A stretch of DNA of 64,000 nucleotides, taken from assembly GCA_963724435.1 (NCBI GenBank), contig CAVRUN010000001.1:620001-684000 (forward strand), read 5' to 3'. Under the pieces are notes generated by a model. The model saw only the letters and a list, made by a program, of their open reading frames with translations. It had not been told where the DNA came from and ran no database searches. Both the position numbers and the translations under genes were made by a program. Each line of letters opens with the position of its first letter. Within the stretch, counting starts at the first letter, position 1. Positions 24,985-33,194 of the stretch are shown piece after piece. This DNA comes from AP-15 sp963724435. GTDB lineage: Bacteria; Pseudomonadota; Alphaproteobacteria; ATCC43930; CGMCC-115725.

Positions 24985-25940
24985 TTCCGCCGGGCGAGCG
25001 GGTGCCCGGTATGCACCAGCTGGCGCAGCCTGTCCGACAAGACATGCGTGTAGATCTGCGTCGTCGCGATATCGGCATGTCCCAGCATCTGCTGCACGCT
25101 GCGCAGATCGGCGCCGTGGTCGAGCAGATGGCTGGCAAAAGCGTGCCGCAGCACATGCGGTGACAGCCGCGCCGGGTCGAGACCGGCTTTCGACGCCAAT
25201 TCCTTAAGCAATTGGCCGCATCGCTGCCGCGTCAGATGTCCCGCACCACCGCGCGACGGAAACAACCAGGGCGACGGTCGGCCATCCGGGATGAACCGTT
25301 CGCGCCGTTCGAGATATTGAGCAAGCGCTTGGCGTGCCGGTTCGCCCAGCGGCACCACGCGTTCGCGTCCCCCTTTTCCCCGCACCAGCAGAAACCGCGG
25401 GTCACGCCGAGCCGCCGCGTGCGGCAAGGTCACCAATTCCGAGACCCGCAACCCGGTCGCATACAGTAGTTCGAGCAGGCAAAACACCCGGACGCCCTCC
25501 TCGCCGGGCCACTCGCGGGCGGCGGTGAGCAGGGCGGTAATTTCCGATTCCGACAGCAGCTTGGGCAGCGGGCGCCCGAGGCGCGGGCTGTCGAGACCGA
25601 CCGTCGGGTCGTCCCCGCGCAACCCATCGACGATCAGAAACTTGTAGAATTGGCGGATTGCCGAAACCCGTCGCGCCAGGCTGCGCGGCGCCAGCTGCCG
25701 CGTTGTCGCCGCGGCGGCGAGGTAGGCATGCAAGCTCTCCTCGTCGGCCGCCTCGATTGCCGTTTTGCGCGCGGCAAGAAAGCGCTCGAGGTCGCGCAGA
25801 TCGTTGCGATAGGCGGCAAGGGTCAGCCGCGCCGCGCCGCGCTCAGCCGCGAGCATTTCGAAAAAAGTTTCGAGATGTTTCGAGGAACCGGCGAATGGCG
25901 TGTCTTCGCCGGTCGCCCCCTCACTTTGGGAAGCGCGCAT
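24981..25940 (-). CDS. xerD: Tyrosine recombinase XerD/XerC type
   Basis: The ATG at 25940 gives 319 residues. Catalytic residues of tyrosine recombinases are all visible: the arginine in LRVSEL, lysine in VRGKGGRE, histidine and arginine in HVLRHAF, histidine in LGHADI and the tyrosine in TQIYTH. The N-terminal SAM-like domain (LAAYRNDLRDLERFL) is also present. The xerD-accA order is common in alphaproteobacteria, and this supports the chromosome-dimer resolvase over a mobile integrase. XerC is the alternative. The first codons overlap the small membrane protein gene. Confidence 0.9.
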   Translation of the reverse strand: MRASQSEGATGEDTPFAGSSKHLETFFEMLAAERGAARLTLAAYRNDLRDLERFLAARKTAIEAADEESLHAYLAAAATTRQLAPRSLARRVSAIRQFYKFLIVDGLRGDDPTVGLDSPRLGRPLPKLLSESEITALLTAAREWPGEEGVRVFCLLELLYATGLRVSELVTLPHAAARRDPRFLLVRGKGGRERVVPLGEPARQALAQYLERRERFIPDGRPSPWLFPSRGGAGHLTRQRCGQLLKELASKAGLDPARLSPHVLRHAFASHLLDHGADLRSVQQMLGHADIATTQIYTHVLSDRLRQLVHTGHPLARRK

Positions 25941-26061
25941 CCGGCAACACCTTTTGCACCGGCGCCGTCGGAGCGGGCGGGTTCCACAGCGCGAGAAATA
26001 GCGCGCCGCCGAGCACCGCCAAAACGACGACAACAATTACCCCTATGGTCAGCTTGCTCAT
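25921..26061 (-). CDS. 46-residue single-helix membrane protein
   Basis: An ATG at 26061 opens MSKLTIGVIVVVVLAVLGGALFLALW as residues 1-26, a clear membrane helix, followed by a short periplasmic proline-containing tail (NPPAPTAPVQKVLPD). It overlaps the start of xerD by 20 bp in another frame, which suggests coupling. Small helices of this type are common upstream of core alphaproteobacterial genes and have no assigned function. Confidence 0.6.
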   Translation of the reverse strand: MSKLTIGVIVVVVLAVLGGALFLALWNPPAPTAPVQKVLPDARFPK

Positions 26062-26211
26062 GCCCCCGGCTCGCAAGTCTTTGGCCGAACCCCTCCGGCC
26101 CGAATTGACTGGGCCGTATCGGTACCGCCGATTGACGACCCGGCCGCACGATATGCTACTACCGTGCCGGGAAGCCGCTAAAAAGAGCGGCATTCTCGAT
26201 GAGAGGTCGAG

Positions 26212-26817
26212 GTGGAGACCGACGCGCTCGAATCGGACATACGTGGCTTAGGCCTGCGGCGCTTTGTCCCGTGCCGGACGATCGTATTGGTCGGGTTGAT
26301 GGGGGCTGGCAAAACCAAGATTGGCCGGCGTTTAGCAATGCGGCTCGGCCTGCCGTTTTTCGATTCGGACCAGGAGATCGAAGCCGCCGCCGGCGAGACG
26401 ATCGAGGAGATCTTTGCCAATCGCGGCGAGCGGGTGTTTCGCGCCGGTGAACGCCGGGTCATCGGCCGGCTTCTGCAACAGCCGGTGCATGTCCTGGCGA
26501 CGGGCGGAGGCGCCTTTATGGACCCTTTGACTCGCAAATTCATCCGCAGGCATGGGGTGTCGCTGTGGCTTCGCGCCGATCTCGACACCTTGGTTCAGCG
26601 CGTGTCGCGACGCAGCGATCGACCGCTTTTAAAGGCGGGGGACCCGCGGGCGGTCCTGGGCGAACTGATTGAGCGGCGTCATCCGATCTATGCCGAAGCC
26701 GACTTGACGGTCGACAGCGGCGACGGATCGCCCGAAGCGACTGTCACCCGGGCGATCACGGCGCTCAGCGACTGTCCTCGGGCGCGGATGCCGCCGGTGT
26801 TGGAGTACCAGGAATGA
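26212..26817 (+). CDS. aroK: Shikimate kinase
   Basis: This enzyme phosphorylates shikimate at the 3-hydroxyl with ATP, the fifth step of the chorismate pathway. The 201-residue protein has the Walker A loop GLMGAGKTKIGRRLA, the shikimate-binding FFDSDQEIE and EIFANRGERVFRAGE, and the ATGGGAF loop. The GTG at 26212 follows GAGAGGTCGAG. The gene overlaps aroB by 4 bp (ATGA), so the two enzymes are made together. Confidence 0.96.
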   Translation: METDALESDIRGLGLRRFVPCRTIVLVGLMGAGKTKIGRRLAMRLGLPFFDSDQEIEAAAGETIEEIFANRGERVFRAGERRVIGRLLQQPVHVLATGGGAFMDPLTRKFIRRHGVSLWLRADLDTLVQRVSRRSDRPLLKAGDPRAVLGELIERRHPIYAEADLTVDSGDGSPEATVTRAITALSDCPRARMPPVLEYQE

Positions 26818-27983
26818 GCATTGAGGCGAATTCGGGCGAGACGAAACCCGGCGAGGCGAAATCCGGGGACACGGAGTCGGGTCGTGAACGGCTGCGGGTG
26901 GCGTTGGGCGACCGCGCTTATGACATCGTCGTCGGGCCGCGGCTGATTGAAGGCGCGGGTGCCGAGATCCTGCCGCTGATGCGCCGCCGTCACGCGGTCG
27001 TCGTTACAGACGAGAACGTCGCGCAGCACTGGCTCAAACCGCTGCAAGCCGCTCTCGCTGCCGCTGGCATCGACCAGCACATTGTGGTGCTGCCTGCCGG
27101 CGAGGAGACCAAGGACCTCGACCATTTCGGCCGACTTGCCGACGAGATCCTGGCCTGCGGCATCGAACGCCGATCGATATTGGTCGCGTTGGGCGGCGGC
27201 GTGGTCGGGGATCTCACTGGGTTTGCCGCCGCAACATTGTTGCGGGGCATCGATTTTGTGCAGATCCCGACGACCTTGCTGGCTCAGGTCGACAGCTCTG
27301 TCGGGGGCAAGACCGGGATCAACACGGCGGCCGGCAAAAATCTGATCGGCGCATTCTACCAGCCTCGCCTCGTGCTCGCCGATACCGATGTGCTGTCAAC
27401 CTTACCACGGCGCGAATTGCTCGCGGGCTATGCCGAAACCGTCAAATACGGATTGATCCGCGACGCCGAGTTCTTCGCCTGGTGCGAACGCCAAGGAAAG
27501 GCGCTCTGCGCCTTGGAGCCGGACCCGCTGCGTCATGCGATCATGACCAGCTGTAAAATGAAGTCGGCCGTGGTTGCTGCCGACGAGCGCGAAGAGGGCG
27601 ACCGGGCGCTGCTCAATTTCGGCCATACCTTTGGCCACGCCTTGGAGGCGGAAACCGGGTTTTCCAGCCGGCTGCTGCATGGTGAGGCGGTTGCGATGGG
27701 GATGGTGCTGGCCTTCGATTTCGCGGTGCGGCTTGGGTTCTCGCCGGAGCAGGAAGGCGATCGCGTGCGCCGCCATTTCGCCGCCACCGGCCTGCCGACG
27801 CGACTCGCCGATATCGGTCTCGCCGGTGTATCCGCCGAGCGCCTGCTGGCGCATATGGGCAAAGACAAAAAGGTCCGGGACGGCAAGATCACGCTGATCC
27901 TGCCGCGCCGTATCGGCGATGCGTTTGTGATGAAGGATGCCCCGGCCGATAAACTGCGCGACTTCCTCGCCGCGGCGGCCTGA
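26814..27983 (+). CDS. aroB: 3-dehydroquinate synthase
   Basis: AroB makes 3-dehydroquinate from DAHP using NAD and zinc, step two of the shikimate pathway. The 389-residue protein shows VTDENVAQHW, GGGVVGDLTGFAAATLLRG, PTTLLAQVDSSVGGKTGIN, and the zinc ligands in ELLAGYAETVKYG, NFGHTFGHALE and LLHGEAVAMGM. The N-terminus has a short Gly/Glu-rich extension (SGETKPGEAKSGDTESG). It is coupled to aroK. Confidence 0.97.
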   Translation: MSIEANSGETKPGEAKSGDTESGRERLRVALGDRAYDIVVGPRLIEGAGAEILPLMRRRHAVVVTDENVAQHWLKPLQAALAAAGIDQHIVVLPAGEETKDLDHFGRLADEILACGIERRSILVALGGGVVGDLTGFAAATLLRGIDFVQIPTTLLAQVDSSVGGKTGINTAAGKNLIGAFYQPRLVLADTDVLSTLPRRELLAGYAETVKYGLIRDAEFFAWCERQGKALCALEPDPLRHAIMTSCKMKSAVVAADEREEGDRALLNFGHTFGHALEAETGFSSRLLHGEAVAMGMVLAFDFAVRLGFSPEQEGDRVRRHFAATGLPTRLADIGLAGVSAERLLAHMGKDKKVRDGKITLILPRRIGDAFVMKDAPADKLRDFLAAAA

Positions 27984-28027
27984 CCCGACCGTCCCACTCC
28001 CGCGCGGAAGCGCGGGATAGCGGCCCT

Positions 28028-28303
28028 CTAAACTCTGTCTTCGTCCGGGGTCAAAGTGGTCAGCGACAGCGCGTGGATGCGGGTTGCCAATTCCTCGGCG
28101 AGCGCGCCGTAGACCAGCCGTTGTCTCGCCACGCGGTTCTGCGAGGCGAACACGGCGGAGACGATCGTGACCGCAAAATGCGTCTCGCCCTCCTCGCGGG
28201 CGCCGGCATGCCCGGCGTGGCGATGCGATTCATCGATTATCTCGAGCCGCGTCGGCGCGAAGCCTGCGGTCAGCTTCTGTCGGATCGTCTCGGCAACGGA
28301 CAT
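28028..28303 (-). CDS. BolA family protein
   Basis: This 91-residue protein has the BolA fold signature: IIDESHRHAGHAGAREEGETHF, in which the conserved histidine lies, then VSAVFASQNRVARQRLVYGAL. BolA proteins pair with monothiol glutaredoxins to bind a 2Fe-2S cluster and influence iron use and morphology. The gene converges with aroB. No glutaredoxin gene is present in this window. Confidence 0.93.
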   Translation of the reverse strand: MSVAETIRQKLTAGFAPTRLEIIDESHRHAGHAGAREEGETHFAVTIVSAVFASQNRVARQRLVYGALAEELATRIHALSLTTLTPDEDRV

Positions 28304-28745
28304 GTTGCCCAGAGTGAGAGTTCAGATCGCCATGTCAAGCGATGCGGCCGACGGATTCGGAAACGGACCCAAACGAACGAACTTGAAGTTGAAACACTGC
28401 TGCCAATATGGCCTCGCCATAGCTGTTGACGGATCAAGTGACCCGAACGAGTTGGTGGACAACAACAAAAGTTTATCGAAGTGGATTCCCGTCAATTCCC
28501 GGTTAGACACATCGAATTCCCGTTTAGACCATTTTAAATTCCCGGTAAGGATTCCCGTTTACTTTGACCAACGTGTTGATTCGATTAAACTATTGTTCGG
28601 TGCCGGGTAAATTTTCCCGGTAAATTCCCGTGTCTACGGGAATTTGGGCACTCGACGCGCCGCTGCTCTCGGGTGGCCCCTCTGGAGGGTGGACGCGACC
28701 GGGCAGGGCGGGTAGCGTCGCGGCCCGATTTTGCCGGAGAAAAAC
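28304..28745. other. Long intergenic region before rph
   Basis: About 440 bp divide the divergent bolA and rph genes. No reading frame looks like protein. The half nearest rph is AT-rich and holds the repeated ATTCCCG motif described in the next entry. It must contain both promoters. Confidence 0.5.
28486..28642. repeat. Cluster of ATTCCCG(T/G)TTA motifs
   Basis: The core TTCCCG occurs seven times on the plus strand, starting at 28486, 28496, 28517, 28539, 28552, 28614 and 28625, and once inverted (CGGGAA at 28637). Flanks are often conserved as AATTCCCGTTTAGAC or AATTCCCGGTTAGAC. Several spacings are near 10, 21 and 22 bp, that is whole helical turns. The last pair forms an AATTCCCG/CGGGAATT hairpin. 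A multi-site protein-binding array is the simplest reading. A decayed repeat element is the alternative. Confidence 0.55.
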
Positions 28746-29477
28746 ATGCGACCCTCGGGACGCACCCCCGATCTAATGCGGCCGGTCAGCCTCGAACCCG
28801 GCGTGGCGAAATACGCCGAAGGTTCGTGTTTGGCGAAATTCGGCGATACCCATGTTCTGTGCACCGCGACCGTCGAAGAGCGGGTGCCGCCGTTTTTGCG
28901 CAACACCGGAAAGGGCTGGGTCACAGCCGAATACGGCATGCTGCCACGTTCCACCTTGACCCGGACCGATCGCGAGGCGGCGCGCGGCCGGCAGAGCGGG
29001 CGCACCCAGGAGATCCAGCGGCTGATCGGCCGCAGCCTGCGCGCGGTGACCGATCTCGCCGCTCTTGGCGAGCGTCAAATCCGCATCGACTGCGATGTGC
29101 TGCAGGCTGATGGTGGCACCCGCACCGCCGCCGTTACCGGCAGCTATGTGGCGTTGCACAAGGCGTTGAGCGGGCTCGTTGCCTCGCGCCAACTGGCAGC
29201 GCTGCCATTGCGGGACAGCGTCGCCGCGGTGTCGTGCGGCATCGTCGCGGACGCGGCGGTGCTCGACCTCGACTATGCCGAGGATTCGCAAGCGATGACC
29301 GACGCCAACTTTGTACTGACCGGGCGCGGCGGCATCGTCGAGATCCAGGCCACCGCCGAGGGCGCGCCATTCGACGAGCCCTTGTTTGCCGAGATGCTGC
29401 GTCTGGCGCGCGCCGGCATCCGCGACCTGACGCGCCGCCAATGGCTGGCGCTCGGGCTGGGAGCCGGGGCGGGCTGA
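28746..29477 (+). CDS. rph: Ribonuclease PH
   Basis: RNase PH trims tRNA 3' ends phosphorolytically. The ATG at 28746 follows GGAGAAAAAC and gives 243 residues, a normal length. Landmarks are MRPSGRTPDLMRPV, GDTHVLCTATVEERVPPFLR, GWVTAEYGMLPRST, RSLRAVTDLAALGER and CDVLQADGGTRTAAVTG. It overlaps rdgB by one base (TGATG), as in many alphaproteobacteria, where rph and rdgB form an operon. Confidence 0.97.
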   Translation: MRPSGRTPDLMRPVSLEPGVAKYAEGSCLAKFGDTHVLCTATVEERVPPFLRNTGKGWVTAEYGMLPRSTLTRTDREAARGRQSGRTQEIQRLIGRSLRAVTDLAALGERQIRIDCDVLQADGGTRTAAVTGSYVALHKALSGLVASRQLAALPLRDSVAAVSCGIVADAAVLDLDYAEDSQAMTDANFVLTGRGGIVEIQATAEGAPFDEPLFAEMLRLARAGIRDLTRRQWLALGLGAGAG

Positions 29478-30091
29478 TGCCGCGGCGTTTTGCCGATGAC
29501 GGCCGTCTGGTCATCGCCAGCCACAACTCGGGCAAGGTCGAGGAGATCGCCGCATTGCTGATGCCGTTTGGCGTCGAGACGGTCTCGGCGGCGGCGCTCG
29601 GCCTGCCAGAACCCGAGGAAACTGGCGACAGTTTCGAAGCAAACGCCGCGCTGAAAGCGCGGGCCGCTGCCGAGCGGAGCGGCCTGCCCGCACTTGCCGA
29701 CGATTCTGGACTGGTGGTCCCGGCGTTGGGCGGGGCGCCAGGCATCTACTCGGCGCGGTGGGCCGGACCGTCCAAGGATTTCAGCGCCGCGATGGCGCGG
29801 GTCGAGCGCGAACTCGGTGACAAAGACCGCAGCGCTGTGTTTGTCGCGCTGTTAACCTTGGCGTGGCCCGACGGACATCTTGAAATGTTCCGCGGCGAAG
29901 CACCCGGCCGGCTGGTCTGGCCGCCGCGCGGCGAGCGCGGCTTTGGCTACGACCCGATGTTCGTGCCGGACGGCGGCAACCTGACCTTTGGCGAACTCGA
30001 CCCCTCTGAAAAGCATCGAATCAGCCACCGCGCCCGCGCCTTTGCGAAGCTCGTCGCGGCGTGTTTTGCGCCCCGGTTGTCAGCTAACTGA
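29477..30091 (+). CDS. rdgB: XTP/dITP pyrophosphatase (RdgB/HAM1)
   Basis: This enzyme removes non-canonical purine nucleotides (XTP, dITP, ITP) from the pool. The 204-residue protein has SHNSGKVEEI at the N-terminus, TGDSFEANAALKARAAAE, LADDSGLVVPALGG and the YDPMFVP segment. The start is fixed by the one-base overlap with rph. hemW follows 8 bp downstream. Confidence 0.95.
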   Translation: MPRRFADDGRLVIASHNSGKVEEIAALLMPFGVETVSAAALGLPEPEETGDSFEANAALKARAAAERSGLPALADDSGLVVPALGGAPGIYSARWAGPSKDFSAAMARVERELGDKDRSAVFVALLTLAWPDGHLEMFRGEAPGRLVWPPRGERGFGYDPMFVPDGGNLTFGELDPSEKHRISHRARAFAKLVAACFAPRLSAN

Positions 30092-30099
30092 GGGCAAAT

Positions 30100-31323
30100 G
30101 TGTCGCGGAAAAAAGCCTTCTCCACCCCCTCCGTAACCCTCCCCCGCCCGCGGGGGAGGGATGGGTGGGGGCGCGAGGCGGAGCCGCTCGCTGTTTATGT
30201 CCATTGGCCGTTCTGCCGGTCGAAATGCCCCTATTGCGACTTCAACAGCCATGTTCGCGACCACGTCGATACGGCGCGGTGGCAGCGGGCGTTGCTCGCC
30301 GATCTCGACCATATGGCCGGGCTGACGCCGGACCGGGTCGTCGGCTCGGTATTTTTCGGCGGCGGCACCCCGTCATTGATGCCCCCGGAGACGGCGGCCG
30401 CGGTGCTCGACCGGGTGCAGTCGCTATGGCGGGTCGCCGCCGACGTCGAGATCACCCTCGAAGCCAACCCGAACTCGGCCGAGGCCGGGCGCTTTCGCGA
30501 ACTTGCTGGCGCCGGGGTTAACCGGCTGTCGCTCGGGGTTCAGTCGCTCGACCCTAATGCGTTGCGTTTCCTCGGCCGGGCGCATGACCGCGCAGAGGCG
30601 ATCGCCGCGATCGAGCATGCCCGCAACGGCTTCGCTCGCTATTCGTTCGATCTGATCTATGCCCGTCCCGGCCAAACCGCTGCTGATTGGCATCGCGAGC
30701 TCGACGAAGCGCTCGGTTTGGCCGGCGATCACCTCTCGCTCTATCAGTTGACGATCGAGCCTGGCACCGCGTTTGCGACCTTGGCGCGCCGCGGCGACCT
30801 CGTCCCGCTCGATGACGAAGCGGCCGCCGCCCTATACGAGACCACGCAAGATCGGCTCGCCGCCGCCGGGCTGCCGGCTTACGAGATATCAAACCATGCC
30901 CGGGCGGGCGGCGAAAGCCGGCACAATCTCGCCTACTGGCGCTACCAGGATTATGTCGGGATCGGGCCGGGCGCGCATGGCCGGCTGACCCGCGCCGGCA
31001 TCAAATACGCCACCCGCCAGCGCCGCACTCCCGAAGCCTGGCTGGCCGCGGTTGAAGCAGAGGGCACCGGTCTCGAAGAGATGACCGCGATCGACCGGGA
31101 CGTCGCGGTCGAGGAAATGCTGATGATGGGCCTGCGGCTGCTTGAGGGTATCGCTCGCGACCGCATCGAACAGGTCGCGGGGCAGACGATCGAGACCCGG
31201 TTTGCGCGGAGCCTGCCGTCGCTGATCGAGGGCGGATTTCTGATGCTTGACGATCACCGGCTTGCCGCCACCCCCGCTGGGAGTCAGCGGCTCAATGCGG
31301 TGCTGGCGGCATTGTTGGGGTAG
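30100..31323 (+). CDS. hemW: Radical SAM protein HemW
   Basis: HemW is a HemN-like radical SAM protein that handles haem. The cluster motif is CRSKCPYC (CxxxCxxC) in VYVHWPFCRSKCPYCDFNSH. GGGTPSLMP, LSLGVQSLDP and the HNLAYWRYQDYVGIGPGAHG block follow. The 407-residue frame must start at the GTG at 30100, since no other start codon occurs before the conserved region. That forces translation of an inserted palindromic repeat into the first 30 residues. It ends the rph-rdgB-hemW cluster. Confidence 0.9.
   Translation: MSRKKAFSTPSVTLPRPRGRDGWGREAEPLAVYVHWPFCRSKCPYCDFNSHVRDHVDTARWQRALLADLDHMAGLTPDRVVGSVFFGGGTPSLMPPETAAAVLDRVQSLWRVAADVEITLEANPNSAEAGRFRELAGAGVNRLSLGVQSLDPNALRFLGRAHDRAEAIAAIEHARNGFARYSFDLIYARPGQTAADWHRELDEALGLAGDHLSLYQLTIEPGTAFATLARRGDLVPLDDEAAAALYETTQDRLAAAGLPAYEISNHARAGGESRHNLAYWRYQDYVGIGPGAHGRLTRAGIKYATRQRRTPEAWLAAVEAEGTGLEEMTAIDRDVAVEEMLMMGLRLLEGIARDRIEQVAGQTIETRFARSLPSLIEGGFLMLDDHRLAATPAGSQRLNAVLAALLG
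30137..30160. repeat. REP-like GC palindrome inside the 5' end of hemW
   Basis: CCCTCCCCCGC and GCGGGGGAGGG form a perfect 11-bp inverted repeat with a 2-base loop. Outer arms CCACCCC and GGGTGGG extend it with a few unpaired bases. Palindromes of this style are intergenic repeats in many alphaproteobacteria. Here it lies in frame within coding DNA. Confidence 0.6.
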
Positions 31324-31351
31324 AGCTACCGCTCGCGGGTAGCCGAGATCG

Positions 31352-32725
31352 CTAGCTCGGTTTTCCGGGAGGCGGCGGCGCGGGCGGCTTGGCCTTTGCA
31401 CCCTCTCCCGAAAGCTGGTGGTAAACCATTTCGGCGAGCTGCAGCAGGTCTTGGCGACTTGCTTTGGCGGCGAGCGCGTAGCCGAAATCCTGATCCGACC
31501 AATAAAACACCCCGAGTCCGTTTTCCTCGCTGTAGCGAAAACCGGTTTCGCCGGCATTGTCGCCGCGCTCGTACAGCGTCAATCGATTTTTGCCATTTTG
31601 GTACATGAACTGCGCCGCGGGGCCGCCTTCGGAGGGCAGCAGCCGCCCGCCGATCAACTGGAAACCCGCCTTCGTCAGATCGGGCACGACGAGTGGATGG
31701 CCGAGCCGTTTCGACAGCCACTGCACCAGATGCGCCTCCTGCGAGGCTTCGACTTCGACCGGATGGCGCGCCTCGACCGAAAACACCCGGTGAGCGGCAA
31801 GCGCGTCGGCAGTGATCTCTCGTTCGGTTGCCGCCGCCTGCGCGCTTTGGTTGCCGTAAGGCAGCCCGATACCGAAACCGCGCGCGGCCCAGCCGCCGAC
31901 GCCACCGAGAACCAGCAACAGCAGTGCCGCGGCAGCTGCTCCGAACTGCCATTGGCGGCGCCGCCGCTGCTCCGCAAGCACCTGTCCCACCATCAGACGC
32001 CTCGGGATTGGCTCGCCCGATTGGGCCGCAAAAGCGTTCCGTAACTCCTGCTGGAGCTCGCTATATTGTTGCAGCCTCGCCCGTTCCTCGGGATGCGCGT
32101 CGAGATGGGCTTCGAGTGCGGCGGCGCGCTCCGGCGGCAAGCGGCCATCCAACGCGGCGCTCAGCTCGTGGTCTTCGATCCGATCGCGCGCGCCGCTCAT
32201 GTCATTCTCCTCGAAGCGCTTTCTGCTGCCTCGAGTTCCACAATTCATCAATTGTCGCAGGCGGTCGCGCCCGCGTGACAGCCGCGACATCACGGTGCCG
32301 ATCGGCACCCCCAACACCCGCGCTGCCTGTTCATAGGACAAATCCTCGACGCCGACGAGAAACAGGACAGACCGCTGCTCTTCGGGAAGCTCCGCAAAGG
32401 CGCGCAGCAGGTCACGATGCTCGAGCGCCTGATCTTGGCCGGCCTTAATTGCCGGCAATTCCAATTCAATGGCCTCGGTCAATGTATTATGGACCCCGCG
32501 CCGCTTTTGGCGATGCTGCTCACTAAGGAAATGGTTGTAAAGAATTGTATAAAGCCAGCCCCGCAAATCGCCTTCAGCGCGCCGCAGATGCCAACGCGAC
32601 AATGCCCGCTCGAGACTATCCTGCACGAGATCGTCGGCACGCTCCCGGTCACCGCGAACCAGCGCGCGCGCAAAACGCCGCAAGCCCGGTATATGCGCTT
32701 CGATCGAGGCGGCCTCTACTGCCAT
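31352..32725 (-). CDS. ECF sigma factor fused to its anti-sigma factor
   Basis: Residues 1-165 are an ECF sigma factor. Region 2 carries DDLVQDSLERAL and GDLRGWLYTILYNHFL, and region 4 carries LPEEQRSVLFLVGVEDLSYEQAARVLGVPIGTV. After a short linker, residues 176-457 read as an anti-sigma factor: HELSAALDGRLPPERAAALEAHL, a membrane helix (GAAAAALLLLVLGGVGGW), and a periplasmic part. The CxxC zinc motif of ZAS anti-sigmas is absent. An ATG at 32200 preceded by GAGGAG opens the anti-sigma part, so it can also be made alone. In another frame a TGA sits one base before that ATG, hinting that two coupled genes were the earlier state. Confidence 0.85.
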   Translation of the reverse strand: MAVEAASIEAHIPGLRRFARALVRGDRERADDLVQDSLERALSRWHLRRAEGDLRGWLYTILYNHFLSEQHRQKRRGVHNTLTEAIELELPAIKAGQDQALEHRDLLRAFAELPEEQRSVLFLVGVEDLSYEQAARVLGVPIGTVMSRLSRGRDRLRQLMNCGTRGSRKRFEENDMSGARDRIEDHELSAALDGRLPPERAAALEAHLDAHPEERARLQQYSELQQELRNAFAAQSGEPIPRRLMVGQVLAEQRRRRQWQFGAAAAALLLLVLGGVGGWAARGFGIGLPYGNQSAQAAATEREITADALAAHRVFSVEARHPVEVEASQEAHLVQWLSKRLGHPLVVPDLTKAGFQLIGGRLLPSEGGPAAQFMYQNGKNRLTLYERGDNAGETGFRYSEENGLGVFYWSDQDFGYALAAKASRQDLLQLAEMVYHQLSGEGAKAKPPAPPPPGKPS

Positions 32726-32810
32726 TGCGTCCCGTTAAGACGAAGGGCAACACAACGCTTACCGCCTGCACTGCGGCAGTCTGTCGTCGAGCGCCGAAAG
32801 CGAGGCAGTT

Positions 32811-32835
32811 AACCACTTTATCATCGGAGAGTTCC
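32811..32835 (-). promoter_or_regulatory. GGAAC-N16-GGTT promoter-like motif (EcfG type)
   Basis: On the minus strand GGAAC (32835-32831) is followed by 16 bases and GGTT (32814-32811), about 85 bp upstream of the sigma gene. It resembles the alphaproteobacterial general-stress sigma (EcfG) consensus GGAAC-N16/17-CGTT with one mismatch. It may place the sigma/anti-sigma gene under stress control or self-control. Confidence 0.4.
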
Positions 32836-33194
32836 GCCCGCTTTACCATCATATTCTCGCTAATCATCGCCCCTCCGCGAGTCCACTCGCGGGCGGCTCT
32901 TGCCTACACAAGGCGATCACACCGCTGCACACTACGACTTGGGGCCCGTTCGGTTATTCCCAACTCTAGCGAAAACAACCGCTGAATCCTTTTTGTGTCA
33001 GCCCGATCCGGGGGACACTCGTCCTTGTTGCAGCACGAAACAGGAACCCGGCGGTCGGGATTTTTCCAACGGAGTCGCACCCAAAGAAACCGAACGCATC
33101 TCTCCGGTCAGGCCGCCGCCTTGCCCGCCTAGGTGATTCGCGCTAAGACGCGCTCTAGGTGCCCGCGATCGGCGCCGCGAAAAAGAGGGAGTCC
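32836..33194. other. Intergenic region between sigma gene and mdh
   Basis: About 360 bp upstream of mdh. It is less GC-rich than its surroundings and should contain the mdh-sucCD promoter. No gene is evident. A GGAAC at 33049 has no matching -10. Confidence 0.4.
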
